Positions 19,901 to 27,639 of a stretch of DNA of 64,000 nt are shown in pieces. The notes beneath the pieces were generated by a model that worked only from the letters and a program-made list of their open reading frames with translations, ran no database searches and was not told the origin of the DNA. Origin of the DNA: Bifidobacterium sp. ESL0745 (GTDB lineage Bacteria; Actinomycetota; Actinomycetes; Actinomycetales; Bifidobacteriaceae); assembly GCF_029433335.1 (NCBI RefSeq), contig NZ_JAQTHX010000002.1, positions 256,652-320,651 on the forward strand, given 5' to 3'. Position 1 is the first letter of the stretch. Each line of letters starts with the position of its first letter. A program made the translations under genes and the position numbers.

Positions 19901-20215
19901 CTGGTCGGGCCTGTAACCCTTATGCCGTATAGCAAGTTCGTCCTTGCTCCTGCAGTCAGCAATAGCAATGGCCAGGAGCCTGGGGGATCGGACAATAGCG
20001 GCAATAAAGCCCCGGTATCCGCTCCTTCACAGAATCCTGGAGAATCGGACAATGCGAAGAACAATGGCGATCAGGCTCAGAAGTCCGCTGCAGAGTCGAA
20101 AACTCCGTTGGCCCGGACCGGTGCCGGTGTGCTGGGTGTTATCGCAGTTGTGGTGGCTGCAGTTGCCATTGCCGGAATCAGCTTGGCGCTTTCTCGTTCA
20201 CGGCGCCGGGGCTGA
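16919..20215 (+). CDS. Sortase-anchored GH106-like glycoside hydrolase
   Basis: A 1098-residue secreted protein. A signal peptide (about 1-41) is followed by a catalytic region opening with RPGTRWWFGSEF, IAKAGFGRVEIAYGDQYW and LGIQVDTTLGAGWPLSTP, the pattern seen at the start of GH106 alpha-L-rhamnosidase-type proteins. A C-terminal beta-sandwich (about 860-990; GVGTYHTTFNLGDDW, NLGEVDNAAISVSVNGKQV) resembles the sugar-binding domain of GH2/GH106 enzymes. The end has a spacer, LARTG (about 1064), a hydrophobic helix and an RSRRRG tail: an LAxTG sortase signal of the class E type. It lies between two GH3 genes, suggesting stepwise hydrolysis of a rhamnose- and glucose-containing glycan. Family assignment is by motif only, and specificity is unproven. 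Confidence 0.72.
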   Translation: MHNVVHRKPRKSGRVPKSVTAAVAAVAMFVPAFGLGGSATAAPSDNTFVLPNGMISKADFNNPPANARPGTRWWFGSEFSFLHDKHGNLSEDQTRQQLDAIAKAGFGRVEIAYGDQYWATETQRKNFEAALEEGQKLGIQVDTTLGAGWPLSTPNTSKGTNLDLQELQYGRTDVAAGATFNAAVPKPYDDPTNTRGGKLVAVTAAKVVKPGPAVTTVNTPPTTSTVLDPDSLIDLTSQASAGSIDWTAPTDGNWILFGFWQRSSKKKAHDHFNHEAIEKAIDYVEKEQFSPKAKADFAKVGYSAFEDSLEIDAEGLFWDDAMAQQFKTRRGYDITKYLPLMYQQGMNHYWVPDTRPTADFDLSNGNGERLRNDYYELISDLYIDEHLTPMSNLAKQLGVKYRAQPAFGMDLNTIRSARSVAEHGGLADDESFNAGDVVPYDLESTPDTWRFALDHHRFVASGSHQGGSNEISDELGAQPGTYVRTLADYKGIMDKEWAAGTTRPILHGTSYQTDSAKWPGDAAFGSLVGESWNSKTFPQWNSFKPLNDYWGRGTMVLQTGKPQVDVAVYEPDAFLPSAATPARPAKMKSYYDAQSMEDQGFTIEYVDPDGIRDNAAGKGTATLYPNGPSYKTLVIDQRSMPADVAESILAHAKAGLGVVFVGSTPAAGISYANASSDDARVKAAVASMLALPNVTQVPNQASTINGLRAIGAQPAAQWSTPSRVYTQRRSTDAADYYYLYNASGSPVSFDAGFVGNGSPYTYNLWDGNIAPMASYHTQSGRTEVPVKLSGRETAVIAVAKHAAPTRHVTQSNADRVEAQSDGSLQFERDVQPQSPTGPVTALSYTLSDGSQGSQPDAKLPASRSLTDWNLKVERWGSDGKKQVFDGKAPLGDWRKISGLQTVSGVGTYHTTFNLGDDWIASDRGVRLNLGEVDNAAISVSVNGKQVAPDSVAGRIWDVTKLLTKGDNSIDVTVATTLRNQVTAEQHNGDTQAYGLVGPVTLMPYSKFVLAPAVSNSNGQEPGGSDNSGNKAPVSAPSQNPGESDNAKNNGDQAQKSAAESKTPLARTGAGVLGVIAVVVAAVAIAGISLALSRSRRRG

Positions 20216-20271
20216 TAGCTGGCTGATCGGTTAACAGCCGACCAGATTGATAAGCGACATTGAACAGAAAC

Positions 20272-20327
20272 CTGAACGGGATGGGCGAATATCCTATATG
20301 TATGCGGATACTGCCCATTCTGTTCAG
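20272..20327 (+). terminator. Imperfect hairpin after the GH106-like gene
   Basis: CTGAACGGGATGGGC (20272-20286) pairs with GCCCATTCTGTTCAG (20313-20327) with two mismatches, loop 26 nt. No T-run follows. The rest of the 355-bp gap (20216-20570) has no gene; AAGGAG at its end is the ribosome site of the next GH3 gene. Confidence 0.5.
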
Positions 20328-20570
20328 GCATCTTAATCGCAACACATTGAGAGAACGCCATTTGTGCGAACGAAACGACAACTTAGGTTACCGACAGGTA
20401 GGGTGAGTTGAATTATTGATTTAATAGGAATGCCAGTAGTGGATCGTATGCAGTGCGGCAAAGGCTGTGCGGTGCAGCATATATGTGCTACTGGCGCTGT
20501 GCTGAAAAGCGGGCGAGCTCAAAGCCAAAGTGGGATGACGGCATAATAAAAATTTTGTGTAAGGAGAATC

Positions 20571-23228
20571 ATGAAACTTGAAGAGCTTTCGGTTACGGAG
20601 AAGGCGGCGTTGCTTTCCGGCGCGTCCGAATGGGACTCGCGCGGCAATGAACGGGCCGGAATTCCGAGTTTCGTGATGAGCGATGGCCCCAACGGCGTGC
20701 GTCGTCAGCTCGGTGCGGGCGATCACCTTGGTATCGGGGCGTCTAAACCTGCGACCTGTTTTCCTACCTCCGGTACTGTGGCCAATTCTTGGGACCCGGC
20801 GCTCGCCGAGGAAGTGGGGAAGGCGCTGGGGCGCGAGGCGCACGACCTCGATGTCAATGTGCTGCTTGGGCCCGGCCTGAACATCAAGCGCAATCCGCTT
20901 TGCGGCCGTAATTTCGAGTATTATTCCGAAGATCCGCAGGTTGCGGGGCACATGGCGGCGGGCCTTGTCAAGGGGATTCAAAGCAACGGCATCGCCTCCT
21001 GCCCCAAGCATTTCGCGGCCAACAGTCAGGAGCTGCGTCGGCAGGCCTCCAATTCTGTGGTCGACGAACGTACGTTGCGCGAGCTGTACCTGACTGGCTT
21101 CGAAATTATGATCCGTGAGGCACGTCCCTGGGCCATCATGACCTCGTACAATCAGATCAACGGCACATACGCCCATGAAAACAAGCATCTGCTCACTGAA
21201 ATCCTGCGTCAGGAGTGGGGATTCGATGGTGCGGTCATCTCCGATTGGGGCGGTTCAAACTCCGCCGTCGCCGCGGTGAAGGCCGGGGGAACGCTGGAAA
21301 TGCCGGCACCTGGATACACTTCCGTGCGCGAGCTGGTCGGCGCGGTCAAGGCCGGAACGTTGTCCGAAGCTGATCTCAATGTCCGTGCTGATGAAGTCGC
21401 CAAACTTGCGGAACGCACGCGTTTCAACGGTGTCGGCCGCGATGATTTGTTGAGCGATGACATTGCCGAAGATCATCACAAGGTTGCCCGTCATGTCGCT
21501 GAAAATACCGCTGTGCTGCTCAAGAACGATGTGGTATCCGGCTTGTCAAGTGCCAATACTGGTAATGCAAACAAATCGAACGATGGTATTTCGCAAGCCG
21601 ATGATGTGGCGGGCGGCGCCGGTCAGAAAGCTGACACTCAAAGGCAGGTCAAACCGTCAAGTGCTGCAAGTGACGGGAAGGCCATGGGTTCCGTATCGGA
21701 TTCGGATAATCGGATTAATTCAGCTGATCCAACTTTGGCGGCTGGTGTGGAGCCTTCCACCCACGTTTTGCCGTTGCAACATGGTACTCGCGTCGCGGTG
21801 ATCGGCGACATGGCAAAAACAGCGCGTTTCCAAGGCTCTGGCTCATCTAAGGTCAACGCGACGAGGGAAGAAAACCTGCTTGACGAGCTCAAGAAGATCG
21901 ATGGTGTCGAAGTCGCCGGTTACCAGCAGGGCTACGAGCGTCACGGCGGCAAGAACAGCGTCCTGGTCGAGGATGCCGTCGCATTGGCCGCTGCCGACAC
22001 CACCGATGTGATTATTGCCGTCGTCGGCCTTGACGAACGCAGCGAATCCGAGGGGCTCGATCGTTCCACCATGGCCATTCCGCAAGGCCAGAACGAGCTG
22101 GTGAAGGCGCTGACAGCTACTGGCAAGCCGGTGGTTATCGTGCTGGTCTCTGGTTCCCCCGTCGAATTGCCGTGGTTCGATGACGTTTCCGCGCTCCTTT
22201 ATATAGGGCTTTCCGGCCAGGCCGGGGCTTCCGCCGCGGCGCGTGTGCTCACCGGAGCGGTCAATCCGTCCGGCCATCTCGCCGAAACCTGGCCGCTCAA
22301 ATATGAGGACGCCCCCAGCTCCGGCTGGTACCCGGCCATCGGTCGCGACGCCATCTACCGCGAAGGCCCGTTCGTCGGCTATCGCTATTACGAGACCGCC
22401 GGCGTGCCCGTACGCTTCCCGTTCGGTTATGGCCTGAGCTATAGCACGTTCACCTATTCGGGCTTGTCTAGCGACGAAAAAGGCGTCACGTTCACCGTCA
22501 CCAATGATTCTGATGTCCCCGGCGCCACCGTCGCCCAGATGTATGTCCGCGGCCCGAAGGGAGGCGCGATGCGCCCCGACCGTGAGCTCAAAGGCTTTAG
22601 GAAGGTCTTCCTTGACGCTCATGAGACCAAGACGGTCACGATCCCATTCGATTGCTATACGTTCCGTCATTACGACGTCGTGCCCGGCACATGGAAAACC
22701 GAGACCGGCGAACGTGAGATTCTGGTCGGTGACAGCGTTGAGAACCTGCCGTTTTCCGTCACTCAGATGATTCAAGGCGACATTGATTTGTGCCCGCCGA
22801 ATCCGGTGCTTGGCCACTATCTCAAGGGGCAGGTCAAGGACGTCACCGACAACGAAATGACCGCTCTCTTCGGCCATGGCGTTGTCGCGCCCGGCAAGAC
22901 CACCGTTTTCGGCGAGAACGACCCGATCTCATCGTGGGCGGATTCCCGTGGATTCGTAGCCCGCACGGTCGCCAAAACGCTTGCCAGGCGCGAGGCCAAA
23001 ACCCGACAGAAGACCGGCCAGCCGGATCTCAATATGCTCTTCATCCTCAACATGCCGCCGCGCGCGATGTGCAAGATGACGCAGGGCATGATTGATTCGG
23101 CGATGGTTCAGGCCGTCGTCAAGATCGCGAACGGCCACACCTTCCGCGGTATCGGCTCGTTCATCGCTGGTTATTTCCGCAATATCTCGGCCAACAAGCG
23201 TATAGCGAAGGAGCTTGAAAACAAATGA
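20571..23228 (+). CDS. Intracellular GH3 beta-glucosidase
   Basis: An 885-residue GH3 enzyme in the usual order. The barrel comes first (LLSGASEWDSRG, MSDGPNGVRRQ, NIKRNPLCGRNFEYYSEDP, SCPKHFAANSQE, VISDWGGSN with the nucleophile Asp near 224). The alpha/beta C-domain and FnIII (YPFGYGLSY-like FPFGYGLSYSTF) follow. There is no signal peptide or TM, so it is cytoplasmic and would act on imported glycosides. A Ser/Ala/Asp-rich insertion of about 75 residues (about 318-395) separates the two domains, and a C-terminal tail of about 100 residues follows FnIII. It overlaps the next gene by ATGA (23225-23228), indicating translational coupling. Confidence 0.92.
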   Translation: MKLEELSVTEKAALLSGASEWDSRGNERAGIPSFVMSDGPNGVRRQLGAGDHLGIGASKPATCFPTSGTVANSWDPALAEEVGKALGREAHDLDVNVLLGPGLNIKRNPLCGRNFEYYSEDPQVAGHMAAGLVKGIQSNGIASCPKHFAANSQELRRQASNSVVDERTLRELYLTGFEIMIREARPWAIMTSYNQINGTYAHENKHLLTEILRQEWGFDGAVISDWGGSNSAVAAVKAGGTLEMPAPGYTSVRELVGAVKAGTLSEADLNVRADEVAKLAERTRFNGVGRDDLLSDDIAEDHHKVARHVAENTAVLLKNDVVSGLSSANTGNANKSNDGISQADDVAGGAGQKADTQRQVKPSSAASDGKAMGSVSDSDNRINSADPTLAAGVEPSTHVLPLQHGTRVAVIGDMAKTARFQGSGSSKVNATREENLLDELKKIDGVEVAGYQQGYERHGGKNSVLVEDAVALAAADTTDVIIAVVGLDERSESEGLDRSTMAIPQGQNELVKALTATGKPVVIVLVSGSPVELPWFDDVSALLYIGLSGQAGASAAARVLTGAVNPSGHLAETWPLKYEDAPSSGWYPAIGRDAIYREGPFVGYRYYETAGVPVRFPFGYGLSYSTFTYSGLSSDEKGVTFTVTNDSDVPGATVAQMYVRGPKGGAMRPDRELKGFRKVFLDAHETKTVTIPFDCYTFRHYDVVPGTWKTETGEREILVGDSVENLPFSVTQMIQGDIDLCPPNPVLGHYLKGQVKDVTDNEMTALFGHGVVAPGKTTVFGENDPISSWADSRGFVARTVAKTLARREAKTRQKTGQPDLNMLFILNMPPRAMCKMTQGMIDSAMVQAVVKIANGHTFRGIGSFIAGYFRNISANKRIAKELENK

Positions 23229-23968
23229 GCAAGCAATCTGCACAGACACCAATCAACGCACAGAATCTGGGGGACACTGGCCTTGCCAAGCTTGGCGGAG
23301 GGGCTGATAAAGCTGGGGATGTCAATGGTTCTGTGGTTGCTGGAAGCGTGACTGAGTCTTCCGTCCGCACCCTTAGGTCGGTCTCCAAGGACGTATCCCA
23401 ATCTGATAAAACTGCTGCGACCGCGGCCAACGACGGCACAGGCTTCATCGCCGCCTGCAAGCGCCTGATCAACAAGTATCCGAACCTGTGGGAATTCATC
23501 AAGTTCAATGTGCTTTCGAACATCTCGACCATCACGCGTTTCGTGGCTGTATGGGTGCTGACGGCCCTGTTCGTGCACGCCCTGCACATGACCCAGCCGT
23601 TCAGCTTCCTCATTTTCAACTACTCGAAGCCCAGTTCCAACGGCCTCGGCGGCTTCCTCACCTTCCTCATCGCCGAAATCCTCGCGCAATCCGTCAACTT
23701 CGTGGTGCAGATGAAGTGGGTATTCAAGTCTGACGCCAGCTTCAAGTCGGCGGCTTGGAAATACGCGATTCTTGCCGTCATCATCGTGGTCTGCGGCCTG
23801 CTTCTGCCCGGCTACATCACCACGCTGTGCAAGGGCTTTGGCTGGAACGACGCCATTTCCTCCACCCTCGCCTCAGTGGTCAACACGCTGCTGGCCGTCA
23901 TCATCAGCTATCCGCTGCTGAAGTGGTGGATCGCCCCCGCCAAGAAGGGCGACAAGGCTGAAAAGTAA
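23225..23968 (+). CDS. GtrA-like four-TM membrane protein
   Basis: A 247-residue protein with a variable Ser/Thr-rich N-terminal tail (about 1-75) and four predicted TM helices (about 92-112, 135-160, 180-200, 215-235). The segment EFIKFNVLSNISTITRFV followed by QSVNFVVQMKWVFKSD is typical of GtrA-like proteins, which are linked to flipping or transfer of polyprenyl-linked sugars. The start codon overlaps the stop of the GH3 gene (ATGA), so the two are coexpressed. Coupling of a GtrA-like protein to a cytoplasmic glucosidase is unusual; it may instead assist glycoside uptake, which is a guess. Confidence 0.7.
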   Translation: MSKQSAQTPINAQNLGDTGLAKLGGGADKAGDVNGSVVAGSVTESSVRTLRSVSKDVSQSDKTAATAANDGTGFIAACKRLINKYPNLWEFIKFNVLSNISTITRFVAVWVLTALFVHALHMTQPFSFLIFNYSKPSSNGLGGFLTFLIAEILAQSVNFVVQMKWVFKSDASFKSAAWKYAILAVIIVVCGLLLPGYITTLCKGFGWNDAISSTLASVVNTLLAVIISYPLLKWWIAPAKKGDKAEK

Positions 23969-24030
23969 ATGGGCCGTGGTGCCGCTAAGTGCGGTGCTGA
24001 CGTTATAAAGCGATGCAAGTCGGTAGATAG

Positions 24031-24180
24031 GAAAACACGATTGGCGGAATTCCGCCATTGTGGATAACCTATTTGCCGACTTGTGTGTTATCGGGATATT
24101 CCGTCGGCGCTGTCGATGAGCAGTGTGACGGTCATTGACCATACGATGACGGTCATTTCACACAGTCACCTGACCGTGTG
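24031..24180. repeat. Left copy of a palindrome-rich repeat flanking the AlbA_2-type remnant
   Basis: GAAAACACGATTGGCGG (24031-24047) runs into the perfect palindrome GGCGGAATTCCGCC (24043-24056). Then come TGACGGTCA at 24126-24134 and 24147-24155, and a 22-bp dyad at 24159-24180 with arms CACACAGTCA and TGACCGTGTG (one mismatch) around CC. A related right copy lies at 24907-24967. Confidence 0.75.
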
Positions 24181-24837
24181 GAAGTCACCAATCCGGGCGG
24201 TCTTTGGGGCGGCAAAACGCTTGAGAACATCGATGATGGCCAATCGAAATGCCGCAATACCGCGTTGATTCAATTGATGCAGGATGTGCCGTTTTCCCGT
24301 GGGGACGGAACGACCGTAGAAGGCCAAGGGGCGGGAATACCTTTGGTGAAGCGGGAAACGAAGAAAACGAATGGGTTGAGGCTGGAGTTCAGGGCCTCCG
24401 CGGATTGGTTCAAGGTCATATTCTGGCGTCAGGATATCGTGATTGAGCGCATGGCAATTCATCGAAGGCCTACTAAAGCGCCGACTCATCGGTTATCTAC
24501 GTCGGCAACTCAGCGATTATCTGTAGATGATGTGCAAGAGCCAGTAAGCAAGGAGGATCTGGAGGATTACTTTAATAGGTTCTCGATAGATTCCGAATCC
24601 GACTCGGAGCCGCAAGACACTTCGGTTCCGTCCGCTACAAAACGGCAGATTCGTGCTGATGGTCAATTGCTGGCGTTGATACCTAAAAATGACGCCATAT
24701 CCACCCGTGAGTTGGCAGGGCAGACGGGCAAATCGGTAGAAACGGTCCGCCGCGAACTTCGTAGGTTGATTCAGGAACAGAAGGTCGAACCCATCGGCAA
24801 GCCCAAAAGCCGCCAACGGGTTTACAAGAGGATTTGA
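24139..24837 (+). pseudogene. 5'-truncated AlbA_2-type DNA-binding/ATPase-like regulator
   Basis: The open frame begins after a stop at 24136 and encodes DRVEVTNPGGLWGGKT, then NTALIQLMQ and a GAGIPLVKRE segment. This matches the second half of the HATPase_c_4 (AlbA_2-associated) proteins, where VEVTNPGGL is an internal motif. The N-terminal AlbA_2 domain is absent. The C-terminal third is a winged helix: ISTRELAGQTGKSVETVRREL. A GTG at 24178 could start a 219-residue product, so a shortened functional regulator cannot be excluded. Its first codon overlaps a 22-bp dyad, and a matching dyad follows the gene. Confidence 0.65.
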
Positions 24838-24906
24838 TTATTCGTCGGCATGGTTGATTGCAAAATTTTTGATCTCGGTTTTACCGATTACGAAGGCTGG
24901 TCGACA

Positions 24907-24967
24907 GAAAACGTGATTGGCGATTTTTCGCCCAAACATTGTCATCACACAGTCAAATGACCGTGAT
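24907..24967. repeat. Right copy of the flanking repeat
   Basis: GAAAACGTGATTGGCG (24907-24922) includes the small hairpin GGCGA-TTTT-TCGCC (24919-24932). A 22-bp dyad follows at 24946-24967, with arms CACACAGTCA and TGACCGTGAT around AA. The left arm is identical to the copy at 24159. The two copies bracket the truncated regulator gene. Confidence 0.75.
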
Positions 24968-25006
24968 CTGATTCCACGGAATTCTGTGCAGATACTTACG
25001 CCTGAT

Positions 25007-26344
25007 TCACCGCGGCAGCAAAACGGTCAGGATGAACCAGTGGTCGCGGGCCTTGATGGTGACGTTGCCGTGGTAGAGGCCGGCGATGTGCTTGATTGAT
25101 TTCACGCCGTAGCCGTGGGCGCGTTGATCGGTTTTGGTGGTGCGCAGCTCGCCTTGGGCGTCGGTTTCCAAGGCGGATTCGTAGTAGTTTTCGACACGGA
25201 TGACTGTGAATTGTCCATGTGCGTATAGCGCGAGCTTGATAAGCCGCCGTTCCGGTTCCTTGACCTGCGAGGCCGCCTCGATGGCGTTGTCGAGCGCGTT
25301 GCCGAAAAGCGTGGCGATATCCATCGAGCTCATGTCACTTAGCAGCTTGCCGTCTGCCACTGTCGTAAGTGTAATACCTTGCTGTGCGCACGCCTTCACC
25401 TTCGAGGTCAGAATGACGTCGAGCACGGAATTGCCGGTGTGCTCCTGTGCGCTGTATTCCTGCACCGAAGCCTCGAGCTGTTCGAAGCCGGCAGCCGCAT
25501 GATCGGGGTCGACTTCGGCTCGCAATGCGGTGATTTGGTGCTTCAAATCGTGGGCAATGCGCCCCAACGACTCGATGTTTTCCTTGGATTGCAGGTATTC
25601 CTGGTGCTCACTTTGCAATTTGGCGTCGATGGAATTGAGCTCGACGTTCGCACGTGTCACTCTCGATTGTTCCTGCTGCGATCCGAGAATGACATAGCCA
25701 CACAAATCAACGAGCGTGCGAATATAGAAGATCTCCTGCCCCACGGATCCGGAGAAGGGCGTGTTGGTCGAGACGAAACTCAGGTTGCTCATCGCAAACG
25801 TCACGATGGTGATGATGATGGAACCGGCCACGGCGGTGCGGCTGGGATTCGTCGGCCGGTCCCGTTCGAAATTGTGCCGTTCGATGGCCCAGGCCAGACC
25901 GAATCCGATCAGATAGATCACCGTGGCCAAGATCGCCGTGCGCAGGTCGAGCCCCGAAACGGAACCGCGATCGCGGCTGTGTTTGTTGAAACCGATGAAC
26001 GTGGCGATTTGCCAGTGCAGCGAGGCCACGAGTTCCGCGAGTACAAAGGCGCGTGTGGTGACGTAAAGGCCTTCGCGCGGCGTGGTTTGAGCACCGAGGA
26101 AAATGACCAGATACATCCCCGCCACCGCGAGTAGCATGCCGAAAATCCAGAAATCAAGACTCATCGCCCCGTCAAAATATTGGATTCCGATGATCGCCGG
26201 CAGCCCAATCGCGGCCACGAGTATGCTCCGCCATTTCGGCGCGCGCCGGTAGATGACCAGCAGGTAGACCACGCAGGCCAGCCATTCGCAAATGCCGGTG
26301 TAGAGCCGTGGAATGTTGGGCAATGCATTGGTGATCGTGTTCAT
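25007..26344 (-). CDS. GHKL-type sensor histidine kinase (AgrC-like architecture)
   Basis: A 445-residue membrane sensor with about six TM helices (about 10-195) and a cytoplasmic kinase module. IAHDLKHQITAL (about 260) holds the presumed phosphorylated His, NALDNAIEA is the ATP-binding N-box, and GYGVKSIKHIAGLYHG is a G-box of the HATPase_c_5 type found in AgrC/ComD-like peptide sensors. The ribosome site GGAGAGG lies within the upstream 43-codon ORF, whose TGA overlaps this ATG. The gene order is response regulator, small ORF, kinase. No AgrB-like maturation protein is visible. The input signal is unknown. Confidence 0.9.
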   Translation of the reverse strand: MNTITNALPNIPRLYTGICEWLACVVYLLVIYRRAPKWRSILVAAIGLPAIIGIQYFDGAMSLDFWIFGMLLAVAGMYLVIFLGAQTTPREGLYVTTRAFVLAELVASLHWQIATFIGFNKHSRDRGSVSGLDLRTAILATVIYLIGFGLAWAIERHNFERDRPTNPSRTAVAGSIIITIVTFAMSNLSFVSTNTPFSGSVGQEIFYIRTLVDLCGYVILGSQQEQSRVTRANVELNSIDAKLQSEHQEYLQSKENIESLGRIAHDLKHQITALRAEVDPDHAAAGFEQLEASVQEYSAQEHTGNSVLDVILTSKVKACAQQGITLTTVADGKLLSDMSSMDIATLFGNALDNAIEAASQVKEPERRLIKLALYAHGQFTVIRVENYYESALETDAQGELRTTKTDQRAHGYGVKSIKHIAGLYHGNVTIKARDHWFILTVLLPR

Positions 26345-26472
26345 CTGTTACCTCTCCAGTCGCGCCCCGCGAGCTTGTATGGCGTTTGCATATTTCTGAC
26401 TTTATCGTCGGAAAGGCGCATGGTAGAGCAGCCGCTGGTGTCTGGGTTTGCGGTGTGGCCGGGCATGCTCAT
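26341..26472 (-). CDS. Small 43-codon ORF coupled to both two-component genes
   Basis: This short frame fills the gap between the LytTR regulator and the GHKL kinase. Its ATG (26472-26470) overlaps the regulator's TGA as ATGA, and its own TGA (26343-26341) overlaps the kinase's ATG as another ATGA. The product of 43 residues begins MSMPGHTANPDTSGCSTMRL, has a single Cys at position 15, a polar and basic C-terminal half, and no hydrophobic leader or TM. The double 4-bp overlap suggests it is translated. It could be a signalling peptide precursor, a regulatory peptide, or merely a coupling ORF that carries ribosomes to the kinase gene. I recognise no family. Confidence 0.5.
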   Translation of the reverse strand: MSMPGHTANPDTSGCSTMRLSDDKVRNMQTPYKLAGRDWRGNR

Positions 26473-27188
26473 TGCAGACCGCCATTGATATAGTTCGCCA
26501 ATGCGGCGACGAACGCCTTCTTGCGAGGCCGGCTGACGCGCAGGCGCTCACCGTTGCTCATGATGCAGTCCTGGTCCTCGATGCCGGTGACGTGCCGCAG
26601 ATTGACGAGGTAGCAGGAATTGGAACGGAAGAAATCGTGCTCGGCAAGTTGCGCTTCGAGTTCCTTCAGCGTCGAGGTCACGGAAAGCTTGCCGTCGAGC
26701 GTGTGGATGATGATGGTGTGTCGGATCGATTCGATGTAGACGATGGATTTGAGCTCAATGCGCGTGCGCTGCGACCCGGCCTCGAAGAGCATCGAATCGT
26801 CGGCCTGCCGCTGCACGGTCTCGATCGAGCGTTTGATTTCCTGGCTGAACGCAAAGTACGGCACCGGTTTCAAGAGGTAGGAAAGCGCCTGCACCTCGTA
26901 GCCGTTGATGGCATATTGCGAAGCGTTGGTGATGAAGACGATCACAACGCTGCTGTCGATTTTGCGTATCCGCCGTGCCGCCTCCATGCCGTCCATCTGT
27001 TTCATTTCGATATCGAGAAGCAGGATATCGTAGATCGGCCGGTATCCCTCCACGATTTTGGCTCCGTCGTCGAAGACGGAGACGGTGAAGTTTTCATTGT
27101 TTTCATCTTGATACCGGTTGAGGTAGTCGAGTACTTTCTGGCATGCGGCGGGTTCGTCCTCTACTACTCCGATCCTGATGTTGCGCAT
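26469..27188 (-). CDS. LytTR-family response regulator
   Basis: A 239-residue AgrA/VirR-like regulator. The receiver domain (about 1-125) shows VVEDEPAA (acidic pocket), DILLLDIEMKQMDG with the phospho-Asp, VFITNAS and the Lys of YLLKPV. The LytTR DNA-binding domain (about 140-235) shows VYIESIRHTIIIHT, STLKELEAQL and FFRSNSCYLVNLRHVTGI. The ATG at 27188 has AAAGGCGG upstream; a start 39 bases further out lacks support. It forms an operon with the small ORF and kinase. The divergent neighbour is a sortase-anchored FIVAR protein, a plausible target. Confidence 0.93.
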   Translation of the reverse strand: MRNIRIGVVEDEPAACQKVLDYLNRYQDENNENFTVSVFDDGAKIVEGYRPIYDILLLDIEMKQMDGMEAARRIRKIDSSVVIVFITNASQYAINGYEVQALSYLLKPVPYFAFSQEIKRSIETVQRQADDSMLFEAGSQRTRIELKSIVYIESIRHTIIIHTLDGKLSVTSTLKELEAQLAEHDFFRSNSCYLVNLRHVTGIEDQDCIMSNGERLRVSRPRKKAFVAALANYINGGLQ

Positions 27189-27639
27189 CGTCGGCCGCCT
27201 TTCGTTTGGGGTCTTTAAACCCCACAATATCGTTATGTAACATAGTTTTGCTGCGTTGGCGGCAAAGCTGGGCTAGGTTGTCGTTGTCGGTTCCCGGATT
27301 GTTTTCTGAAGTTGATATAAATCGTTAAACGTATCGTATTTGTCTCATTATTGCAGGACCCTAAGAGGACTGTCTAAAGATCATCGGAATCGAGTTAATT
27401 GCTCGACGCCGATAGCGGCGATAGGGAAACGCTGCGAAATAAGGGTGGTTTGCAATTCATTTTCCATACAATGAGCTTGGCGTCTAATGCTAGTCAAGAG
27501 AAAGCTTTGTGGCATATGTTTAATTAAAGGTATTAAAAAATATTCCATAATGTGAAGATGTTTTATTCCGATTGGACAAATTATTATCGATAAGCATAAG
27601 ATTTAATGGTTGAGAGTTCGCTGCAAAAAGGAACGAAAT
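27189..27639. other. Divergent promoter region between LytTR operon and FIVAR gene
   Basis: AT-rich non-coding DNA. No gene seen. LytTR regulators often bind paired short direct repeats in such regions, but I could not pick a convincing pair by eye. Confidence 0.4.

Noticed and set aside
23969..24067. 32-codon frame starting directly after the GtrA stop (TAA-ATG)
   Set aside because: In frame with the upstream gene, no ribosome site of its own, and no conserved features; more likely chance.
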